NCBI GenBank assembly: GCA_964598535.1
Contig: CAZRCI010000021.1
Coordinates: forward strand, 25,325 to 89,324
DNA from: JALHMI01 sp964598535
Lineage (GTDB): Bacteria; Planctomycetota; Planctomycetia; Pirellulales; PALSA-1355
Reading direction: 5' to 3'
Length of the DNA stretch: 64,000 nt
Position numbers and translations under genes: made by a program
Shown: piece by piece, positions 57,515 to 64,000 of the stretch
How positions within the stretch are numbered: position 1 is the stretch's first letter
Layout: the number at the start of each line of letters is the position of its first letter
Notes under the pieces: generated by a model
What the model saw: the letters and a program-made list of their open reading frames with translations, nothing else
What the model was told of the DNA's origin: nothing
Databases searched by the model: none

Positions 57515-58096
57515 GTGAACTTGCGCGTATCACTTCAAACCGCCAAACGTCGACAAGAACGAGTTCATCGTTCACGGTTGATCGCCGCCGCGATGGTCCT
57601 CGTGTGCCTGGCCATCGCCGATGGTTGCGCGGCCTATCGGTTCGGCAACCGTTCACTCTATCCGCAGGACATTCAGACGGTTTATGTCCCGGTGTTCGAA
57701 TCGGACAGCTTTCGTCGAAATCTGGCGGAATTTCTGACCGAGGCCATTGCCAAAGAGATCGAATTAAAGACGCCGTATAAGGTCGTCGGTTCGCCCGAGG
57801 CCGATAGCGTGCTGACCGGCAAGATTACGACGGATACCAAGCGGGTCGTGATCGAAGATCCCTACGATTATCCCCGCGAAACCCAAATCAACATGTCGGT
57901 CGAAGTTCGGTGGGTTGACCGCAAAGGCGGTGTCATGGGGCAGCCCATGACCGTGCCCGTGCCGCAAGAGCTGGTCGTGCTTTCCAACACGGGGATGCTG
58001 GTGCCGGAATATGGTCAGTCGGTCGCCACGGCCCAGCTTCAAGCGATTCAGCGATTGGCCACGCAAATCGTGTCGCTGATGGAATCGCCGTGGTAA
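57515..58096 (+). CDS. lptE: LptE-like LPS assembly lipoprotein
   Basis: A 193-residue lipoprotein resembling LptE, the plug of the LptD lipopolysaccharide translocon. The signal peptide is about 23-37 and the lipobox is DGCAAY. AYRFGNRSLYPQDIQTVYVP starts the domain, then FLTEAIAKEIE and TGKITTDTKRVVI; a planctomycete form lacking the C-terminal extension. The start chosen is GTG 57515 with GGAG upstream, because the frame from 57461 would add 18 residues overlapping the bamD-like gene's end. folP begins 10 bases after its stop. Confidence 0.8.
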   Translation: MNLRVSLQTAKRRQERVHRSRLIAAAMVLVCLAIADGCAAYRFGNRSLYPQDIQTVYVPVFESDSFRRNLAEFLTEAIAKEIELKTPYKVVGSPEADSVLTGKITTDTKRVVIEDPYDYPRETQINMSVEVRWVDRKGGVMGQPMTVPVPQELVVLSNTGMLVPEYGQSVATAQLQAIQRLATQIVSLMESPW

Positions 58097-58106
58097 GCTG
58101 GAACCA

Positions 58107-59018
58107 ATGACAAATGCCGAGAACCGCTACCTATCGCTCGTAGAACGATACCCTTTGCGAGCGACGCATTGGCAACTCAAAACTCGCAGGCTTGAGCTGC
58201 CGGCCCGTCCGCTCGTGATGGGGATTTTGAATGTGACGCCCGACAGCTTTTCGGACGGTGGACGATATTTCGATCCCCGGGCGGCTGTCGACCGGGCGCA
58301 CGAGTTGGTCGCCGCCGGCGCCGATATTCTCGACATCGGCGGAGAAAGCACGCGGCCCTACTCCACCGCTGTCGATGCTCCCGCAGAGCTTGCGCGTGTG
58401 CTGCCGGTGCTCGATGCCCTGCTCCCGCACGTTGCGACCCCGATCTCAATCGATACGTCCAAAGCGCTCGTGGCCCGCGAGGCTCTTGCCGCGGGCGCTG
58501 AAATTATCAATGACGTCACGGCGCTCGCCGGTGATGAACGAATGTTGGAAGTGGCCCAAAGCAGCCATGCGGCAGTGTGTGCGATGCATATGCGAGGCAC
58601 TCCGCAGACGATGCAAGACGAACCGACCTATCGTGATGTCGTGGCCGAAGTCTGCGAATACCTGCGCGCCAAACGCGACCATTTGATCGCTGCGGGCATC
58701 GCGGCGGAACGGATTGCGCTCGACCCTGGAATTGGGTTCGGCAAAACGCATCAGCATAACCTGACGTTGGCTTCGCAGGCCTGGCGGATCCATGAGTTGG
58801 GCTGTCCCGTGCTCGTCGGGCATTCGCGCAAGGCATTCATCGGCAAGGTAATTGGCGATAAATCGGCCGATCGCACCGCGGGCACGATCGGCGTTGCCGT
58901 CTCGCTTGCCGTACAAGGCGTACAGATCATCCGCGTTCATGATGTGGCGGCCGTTCGACACGCGCTAGTGTTGTTCGAGGCCACGGGCGGCCTCGATGGC
59001 CAAACGCTGTTGCTGTAG
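58107..59018 (+). CDS. folP: Dihydropteroate synthase
   Basis: Folate-pathway enzyme joining p-aminobenzoate to dihydropterin pyrophosphate, the sulfonamide target. Typical motifs are ILNVTPDSFSDGG (about 36-48), DIGGESTRP (about 77-85), the pterin-binding IDTSK (about 116-120), and GIGFGKT and GHSRKAFI (about 213-219 and 238-245). The length of 303 residues is slightly long owing to a 30-residue N-terminus. It is the last gene of the recO-bamD-lptE-folP run. Confidence 0.95.
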   Translation: MTNAENRYLSLVERYPLRATHWQLKTRRLELPARPLVMGILNVTPDSFSDGGRYFDPRAAVDRAHELVAAGADILDIGGESTRPYSTAVDAPAELARVLPVLDALLPHVATPISIDTSKALVAREALAAGAEIINDVTALAGDERMLEVAQSSHAAVCAMHMRGTPQTMQDEPTYRDVVAEVCEYLRAKRDHLIAAGIAAERIALDPGIGFGKTHQHNLTLASQAWRIHELGCPVLVGHSRKAFIGKVIGDKSADRTAGTIGVAVSLAVQGVQIIRVHDVAAVRHALVLFEATGGLDGQTLLL

Positions 59019-59112
59019 CCAGCCGCGCGATGCGATCTATCCACATGACGCGCGTCGTGGGGAATCCGGCTTCAAAAGCGCATTCGAAACAGGCGTTGAA
59101 TAACGCGGCCAA

Positions 59113-59397
59113 TCAATGCTTGTAGACTTTGTGCTGGGGGCGGCCTGCAAGGATCGATTCCTTGCCCCAGTTGGTCACGTCGCGAAATGCCTGGCTCTGA
59201 ATGAAATCGCTGAATGCTTTCTCGTCGGACCATTCGCTGGTGATCATGTACGAGGCATCATCCGCCACGTCGCGCCACAGCGTGGATTGGGTATGTCCGG
59301 TGGCACTATTCAAAGCGGCCAGAACGGCTGCGAATTTGCCTTCGAAGTCTGCTTGCTTGCCTGGTAATACGCGGTAGTTCATGCCGACCGTAATCAT
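59113..59397 (-). CDS. Antibiotic biosynthesis monooxygenase (ABM) domain protein
   Basis: A 94-residue single-domain dimeric alpha/beta-barrel (ABM) protein. It shows the typical start (MITVGMNYRVLPGKQADFE), then a TLWRDV strand and SEWSDEKAFSDFIQSQAF helix. Members include heme-degrading and quinol monooxygenases, but many have no known activity. ATG 59397 has AGGGG upstream, so the longer frame to 59481 is not used. Confidence 0.85.
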   Translation of the reverse strand: MITVGMNYRVLPGKQADFEGKFAAVLAALNSATGHTQSTLWRDVADDASYMITSEWSDEKAFSDFIQSQAFRDVTNWGKESILAGRPQHKVYKH

Positions 59398-59572
59398 CTG
59401 CGCGCCCCTAAGATCGAACGTCGATTGGAAAAGTGCATTGTAGCACTTGGCGCCGCGCTCCAGGAACACCGCCAATCGCATGGAGGCAGAAGCTGCTGCA
59501 TGACGAAGGGCGAGAAATTCTTATGCGATGGCTACGGCGACAGGATTGCGTCGCTCGAAGCCTCCTTCCTAT

Positions 59573-60109
59573 CTATCGGTCGTCGATTTCCCGAGAATCG
59601 TCCCCTGTCCGCATGTGCATTTCAACACGGTCTGCGTCGGTAAGCCGCAGAAGCTGCTCGGCCCGGGCGACATCCGTCGTACTGCCGGAGACCACCACGA
59701 GTGTGTCGCCGGCTTCGACGAGATGTTCGTACCGCTCGAGCGCTTTGTCGTGAACCCCCCAGCCGCGCATCGCGCCGAGTAAGGCGCCGACGATCGCGCC
59801 TGTAAGCACGGCCAGCGGCCCGGTCATAAGTATCATTCCCATGCCAGCCGAGATGAGCGTGGCCGCTCCTGCCGCACCGGCTATGCCGCCGAGGGCTCCA
59901 CCAACGGCAGCCTCCTTCATGGAGTCGTCGCCCAGTCGCATTTCTTCCGCGATGTGGGGCGCAGGATCGAACTGCCGTCGAATGACAGAGATTTGATGCA
60001 CGCCAAAACCAGCGCTTTCCAGGTCGCGAATCGCTGTTTCGGCAACGGTTTGATCTCCATACGCTGCCACGACACATTGGTCTGATCGTTCGAATGCGTT
60101 CGTATTCAT
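59573..60109 (-). CDS. General stress protein 17M-like membrane protein
   Basis: A 178-residue protein of the type described as general stress protein 17M/DUF1269-like. The N-terminal half is soluble (VVAAYGDQTVAETAIRDLES, about 9-28, with FGVHQISVI). A Gly/Ala-rich hydrophobic hairpin (GGALGGIAGAAGAATLIS, then VLTGAIVGALLGA) lies in the middle, and a soluble C-terminus follows. It has a GAGGAGC ribosome-binding site before ATG 60109. The function is unknown; relatives are induced by salt, heat or cold. It sits 235 bases from the divergent sulfatase. Confidence 0.8.
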   Translation of the reverse strand: MNTNAFERSDQCVVAAYGDQTVAETAIRDLESAGFGVHQISVIRRQFDPAPHIAEEMRLGDDSMKEAAVGGALGGIAGAAGAATLISAGMGMILMTGPLAVLTGAIVGALLGAMRGWGVHDKALERYEHLVEAGDTLVVVSGSTTDVARAEQLLRLTDADRVEMHMRTGDDSREIDDR

Positions 60110-60344
60110 GGAGCCGCTCCTCACGCGTCAAACGTTGCGGGATATGCAAACCGGAATCGATAAGTTCAATCCCGAGGGAGTGGTGCAAACACCGTACCGC
60201 GTGTTTCTCGAGTGTCGAGGAATTGGTTGATCGCCGGAGTTGGCCAACGCATACTTGCAGTTCTCCGGTGTCTGTGCCGGCGGGGCGTTGGGCAAACGAG
60301 GTAGCTCGACGTAAGCCGCTTTTTTACCCACACGGTGATGTTCA

Positions 60345-61955
60345 ATGATCGCAAAGCTGCCAGGTTGGATCGTTTTGACGCTTCTTGTTGCCGCCACGAG
60401 TGCGTGGCCTGAGGCATGCGCAGCGACCGACGCGAAGCCGCCGAACGTAGTGATCCTGTTGGCGGACGACCTTGGGTTTTCCGACATCGGCTGTTATGGC
60501 GGGGAGATCGAGACACCGAATCTTGATCGGCTTGCGGCCGGCGGTTTACGATTTACGCAGTTCTACAACACGGCACGTTGCTGGCCATCGCGCGCGGCCT
60601 TGTTAACGGGATACTACGCCCAGCAGGTGCGGCGCGATTCGTTACCCGGCATCGAATCCGGGGGACATGGAAAGCGACCAGATTGGGCGCCGCTGCTTCC
60701 GCAATTGCTGCGGCCGCTAGGCTATCGCTCGTACCACTCCGGTAAGTGGCACATCGACGGCAAGGTGCTCGACGGCGGCTTTGATCGTTCCTATGCGCTC
60801 GAAGATCACAACCGGCTGTTCTCGCCGCGGAACCACATGCGGAACGACGAGCCGCTGCCCCCTGTCGAGGCCGATTCACGGTACTACGCCACGACCGCGA
60901 TCGCGGCTCATGCCGTCGAATGTCTGCGAGAGCATCAGGCGATGCATCGCGAACAACCGTTCTTTTCGTACGTTGCGTTTACGGCTCCGCACTTTCCACT
61001 GCAAGCGCTACCCGAGGATATTGATCGATACGTCTCGAAGTACCGTGCCGGATGGAACGACATTCAGGCTGCCCGCGGCCGGCGGCTTGCCGAGTTGGGT
61101 ATCGCGACGCATGTTCTACCCGAGATGGAGGTAGAGGTCGGACCACCGTACCACTTTGCCGATGTGCTGGAGAAGCTCGGGATGGGCGAAGTGAATCGTC
61201 CCGTGGCTTGGAATACGCTCACCGACGTGCAGCGGGAGTTTCAGGCCGGCAAGATGGCCATCCATGCGGCGATGGTCGATCGCATGGACCGCGAGATTGG
61301 GCGGATCGTTGCGCAACTCGAAGCGATGGACGTACTCGACGATACGCTGATCCTGTTTGCTGCCGACAATGGCGCCAGTGCGGAAATGATGGTCCGTGGC
61401 GATGGACACGATCCGCGCGCGCCGCTCGGATCGTCCGCGACGTTCGTGTGCCTTGGCCCAGGCTGGTCGAGCGCCGCGAACACGCCGTTCCGCCGGCACA
61501 AGACCTGGGTCCACGAAGGCGGCATCGCGACGCCCCTGGTGGTGCACTGGCCCCGCGGCATTTCGGCCAAAAATGAACTTCGAAACGACCCAGGCCACCT
61601 GATCGACGTTCTGCCGACAGTGCTCGACGTGGCGGCCGGCAAGTTGCCGACGACCTGGAACGGCGCGGATGTGCCGTCAAAGCGGGGAGTGAGTCTGGTG
61701 CCGGCATTTGCGCGTGATGGGGCCCTAGGCGCACGCTCCCTGTGGTGGCTTCACGAGGGAAGCCGAGCCATCCGCCTTGGTAACTGGAAGCTCGTGAGCG
61801 ACCAGCGGCGCGGCGCATGGGAACTTTATGACCTTGCTCGAGATCGTGGTGAAACCCGGAATCTCGTCGCTACGCATCCAGACAAAGTAAAAGAATTGGC
61901 TCTGGAATGGCAATTGCAGCTTGAAGAAGCTCAGCGAATGGCGGGCGATGAATAG
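60345..61955 (+). CDS. Sulfatase (type I, formylglycine-dependent)
   Basis: A 536-residue exported arylsulfatase. Signal peptide about 1-26, then metal-binding Asp41 and Asp42 (LLADDLG), the catalytic motif Cys79-Trp-Pro-Ser-Arg83 whose cysteine becomes formylglycine, HSGKWH (131-136), and DNG (near 343-345). The maturation enzyme is not in the window. Planctomycetes carry very many sulfatases to desulfate polysaccharides such as carrageenan and fucoidan; the exact substrate cannot be told. The gene stands alone. Confidence 0.93.
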   Translation: MIAKLPGWIVLTLLVAATSAWPEACAATDAKPPNVVILLADDLGFSDIGCYGGEIETPNLDRLAAGGLRFTQFYNTARCWPSRAALLTGYYAQQVRRDSLPGIESGGHGKRPDWAPLLPQLLRPLGYRSYHSGKWHIDGKVLDGGFDRSYALEDHNRLFSPRNHMRNDEPLPPVEADSRYYATTAIAAHAVECLREHQAMHREQPFFSYVAFTAPHFPLQALPEDIDRYVSKYRAGWNDIQAARGRRLAELGIATHVLPEMEVEVGPPYHFADVLEKLGMGEVNRPVAWNTLTDVQREFQAGKMAIHAAMVDRMDREIGRIVAQLEAMDVLDDTLILFAADNGASAEMMVRGDGHDPRAPLGSSATFVCLGPGWSSAANTPFRRHKTWVHEGGIATPLVVHWPRGISAKNELRNDPGHLIDVLPTVLDVAAGKLPTTWNGADVPSKRGVSLVPAFARDGALGARSLWWLHEGSRAIRLGNWKLVSDQRRGAWELYDLARDRGETRNLVATHPDKVKELALEWQLQLEEAQRMAGDE

Positions 61956-62236
61956 TGCTCCGATCGGTGCGTCGTCGGGCGACACGAGGTTCTCGTTTTG
62001 CTTGTAGGAATGTTGCCGATCGATCGATGCTTTTTTGATCGCTTGCCTGGTTACGCTGAAGCGGCAAGGACGGAAAACGCACGGAATTCAGCCTGCTCCG
62101 GCGTTGACGATTAGCACCACGGCATGCTGGTTGGGCGAAGAGATTGCCGCACAGTGACGATCAGTCTTTACGTCCGCGAGATGCGCGGCGTGAAATCCGT
62201 AGATAGTAAGAGTATCCGGCAGACTGGCCGGTACGA

Positions 62237-63268
62237 ATGATCATGGCGAAGGTTTTGGTGACGGGTGCCAGTGGCTTCATTGGCACGAGACTTTCTGAGC
62301 GGCTTGTTGCTCGTGGCGATAAAGTCACGTGCTTGGTGCGGCCCACGTCAAACCGGACGGCGCTCGATTCTTTCGGAGTCCGTTACGCCTGGGGCGACGT
62401 TTGCGATCGGGCCGCGATGCAAGCAGCCGTAAGAGATACGGACGTCGTATATCATTTGGCCGGACAGGCCACGGCGTTCAGGGCAAATGACTTGATGCGG
62501 ATCAATTGTGATGGTTTTTGCAATGTCGTCTTAGCCTGCGCCGATTGCAAAAAGCCGCCGGTCTTGATTGCGGTCTCGTCGCTCGCCGCCGCTGGGCCTT
62601 CGCCGCCCGGACGCGAACGCACTGAAAGCGACCCGGCCGAGCCGGTGTCGAACTATGGCCTGGCAAAACGAGCGGCGGAACTCGTTGCCGAGCAGTTTGC
62701 CGAGCGGGTGCCGATTACGATTGTGCGCCCGCCGATCGTATTTGGCGAGCGCGACACGCAGATGCGGAACCTGTTTCGTTCCGTGTTTCGTTATGGAATC
62801 CACGTCGCGCTAGGCGTCGCAAACTCGCGTTATTCACTGATTCACGTCGACGATTTGTGCGGTTCGCTAATTGCGTGTGCCGAAGATGGTAAACGACTTG
62901 CCCCGGCCGGGACAGTCGCAACGGCCAATCCGCCGCAAGGTTATTATTTCGTCGCGGCGGATGAACAGCCGACGTTCGCCGAACTTGGTACTCTGATTGG
63001 CAAGAGTCTTGGGCGAAAGAGCGTCCGCGTGCTCAGAAGCAGCGGATCCATTGCGTTGTGGTCGGCGGCGGCAGTTGCCGAGGGAATCGCCAGGCTTCGC
63101 GGTCAGCCATTTATCTTCAATCTCGACAAGGCTCGCGAAGCGAGCGCCGGCAACTGGGTCTGTTCGGCGCAGACCATTCGCCGCGAGCTTCGATTCGCTC
63201 CGCGAGTTCCCATGCTCGACCGGCTACGCCAGACATCCGCCTGGTATTTGCAAAGGAACTGGCTATAG
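62237..63268 (+). CDS. NAD-dependent epimerase/dehydratase
   Basis: Extended SDR enzyme of 343 residues. NAD(P)-binding GASGFIGTRL at 10-19, the SSLAAAGPS serine motif near 114-122, and a catalytic NYGLAK at about 138-143. The C-terminal substrate domain is shorter than in sugar epimerases, so it may act on a steroid-like, sterol or sugar substrate; it is close to 3-beta-hydroxysteroid dehydrogenase-like proteins. M3 is an equally good start. It is 281 bases from the sulfatase, and the gap has no gene. Confidence 0.85.
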   Translation: MIMAKVLVTGASGFIGTRLSERLVARGDKVTCLVRPTSNRTALDSFGVRYAWGDVCDRAAMQAAVRDTDVVYHLAGQATAFRANDLMRINCDGFCNVVLACADCKKPPVLIAVSSLAAAGPSPPGRERTESDPAEPVSNYGLAKRAAELVAEQFAERVPITIVRPPIVFGERDTQMRNLFRSVFRYGIHVALGVANSRYSLIHVDDLCGSLIACAEDGKRLAPAGTVATANPPQGYYFVAADEQPTFAELGTLIGKSLGRKSVRVLRSSGSIALWSAAAVAEGIARLRGQPFIFNLDKAREASAGNWVCSAQTIRRELRFAPRVPMLDRLRQTSAWYLQRNWL

Positions 63269-63387
63269 CTTCCCGCCTCGCGTGCGCGAGGACCATGCAA
63301 GGCCCACCAGCCTACAACCTCGGCCTAGCAGCCGAGCACTATAGAGGCCTACGACCATTCGTCGTAAGTCGTTGTCTTCTCGTTGAG

Positions 63388-63475
63388 TGCGGGAAACAGG
63401 ACTTGAACCTGCACGGTGTTACCACCACTAGGCCCTCAACCTAGCGGCGCGAAGCCCCTTATCGCCGCTAGGTAA
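63388..63475 (-). tRNA. tRNA-Leu(GAG)-like 3' half, truncated or degenerate
   Basis: The 3' half of a tRNA-Leu is clear (63388-63444 in reverse): anticodon arm CTAGG-TTGAGGG-CCTAG with anticodon GAG, a 15-base class II variable arm with its own stem, the T arm (GCAGG-TTCAAGT-CCTGT), 3' acceptor strand TTCCCGC and discriminator A; CCA is not encoded. Upstream, GGCG and CGCC could make a D stem with an odd 13-base loop, but the bases where the 5' acceptor strand should be (TTACCTA) do not pair with the 3' strand. The 5' side forms a competing 10-bp hairpin. It is probably a tRNA remnant, not a working tRNA. Confidence 0.6.
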
Positions 63476-63540
63476 TACACCTAGTGCTACTTGCACCGCG
63501 GACGCCAAGGCGCCAGACTGTAGGGACTTCTGGAGCCAAA

Positions 63541-64000
63541 ATGGGGGGCGCAATGGGGCCGTCGAATGGGGGCGATTTAATCGCCGGCGCTGCCTGCATG
63601 GCGGTCGCGTTCAACGTCACACTAGGCTGGTTCGGCGCGTCAATCATTGCCAGCCTCCTCCAGCGCGACGGAGGATCGGCCATGGGGTTGGGGCTTTTCT
63701 TCGGTCCGATCGGCTGGCTGCTGATTGGCTTTCTGCCGCAAAAATTCGATCGGTATTGCGAGGAGTGCGGAGGCGGGCTGCCGGATCCGCCGCGCAAGCG
63801 CTGCCCCCACTGCGGCGAGCTGCTCGCGCCGCCGCGCCCCACGCCTCTTAGGCCTGCGGCGGATTCGACGGCTGGCGAAGCGGCCGGCGAATGGCTCGGT
63901 CAGACGCCCCCTCCAGCGCCGCCGGACACACCGCCCGCCATCTCCGACGACGACGTGCTCGACCTCCTCGGCCCGCGGCGCTGGCGGCGGCGGGCCGAGG
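63541..64000 (+). CDS. Zinc-ribbon membrane protein, 3' end cut by window
   Basis: A partial gene of at least 153 codons. From ATG 63541 (GGAG eight bases upstream) the product has two hydrophobic segments (about 14-40 and 47-66), then a zinc ribbon with Cys73, Cys76, Cys88 and Cys91 (CEECGG, CPHCGE). A Pro/Ala-rich stretch follows and an acidic ISDDDVLDLL near the window's end. It is likely an inner-membrane protein with a cytoplasmic zinc domain; function unknown. The frame stays open to the last base. Confidence 0.75.
   Translation, partial: MGGAMGPSNGGDLIAGAACMAVAFNVTLGWFGASIIASLLQRDGGSAMGLGLFFGPIGWLLIGFLPQKFDRYCEECGGGLPDPPRKRCPHCGELLAPPRPTPLRPAADSTAGEAAGEWLGQTPPPAPPDTPPAISDDDVLDLLGPRRWRRRAE

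Overview
The window looks like a chromosomal segment of a Planctomycetota bacterium, most likely near Pirellulales. The evidence is a GC-rich genome, a DUF1559 pseudopilin-like protein ending in the H-X9-DG motif, a formylated-methanopterin transferase (Ftr) outside an archaeal context, an ECF sigma factor paired with a membrane anti-sigma-like protein, a sulfatase, and several long secreted proteins without recognisable families. LptE-like, BamD-like and TolC-like lipoproteins indicate a Gram-negative outer membrane. No phage, plasmid, complete IS element, CRISPR array or rRNA is visible; most of the window is ordinary core genome.

Layout. 1-5.3 kb: sulfate/thiosulfate ABC importer (cysT-cysW-cysA-yezD), then a BON-domain lipoprotein and a DUF1559 protein closed by a strong terminator. 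5.4-10.7 kb: HAD phosphatase, a SulP anion transporter carrying STAS and PII-like domains, and an OmpR-type two-component pair. 10.9-19.9 kb: dxr and a four-PDZ site-2 protease (minus), ftsH, an MDR oxidoreductase, an unknown conserved protein and a DedA protein. 20.1-26.0 kb: a complete pyruvate dehydrogenase set (lpd, homodimeric aceE, aceF). 26.0-28.3 kb: ATP-grasp ligase and zinc metallopeptidase pair. 28.6-35.2 kb: ribBA, pentapeptide-repeat protein, scpA, ftr, a methyltransferase and an unknown secreted protein. 35.3-37.8 kb: a 158-bp multi-hairpin element, then an ECF sigma factor and an anti-sigma/pseudopilin fusion. 37.8-45.4 kb: an unknown protein, argS, rsfS, an SDR enzyme, a glycosyltransferase-like protein, rsmG and a WYL regulator. 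45.4-55.2 kb: envelope block with a TolC-like lipoprotein, unknown secreted proteins, a thioredoxin-fold/CAP fusion and a DUF11 lipoprotein. 55.3-59.0 kb: recO, bamD-like, lptE-like, folP in one tight run. 59.1-64.0 kb: small stress-type proteins, a sulfatase, an epimerase, the 3' half of a tRNA-Leu and a zinc-ribbon membrane protein cut by the window end.

The most unusual items are domain fusions: the anti-sigma protein whose extracytoplasmic part resembles a DUF1559 pseudopilin, the SulP-STAS-PII transporter, the thioredoxin-fold/CAP protein and the BON-lipoprotein. Also of note are the ATP-grasp/metallopeptidase pair, the multi-hairpin element and the truncated tRNA-Leu. None is proven to be a new system. 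Assignments rest on reading sequence motifs by eye; no database search was run.
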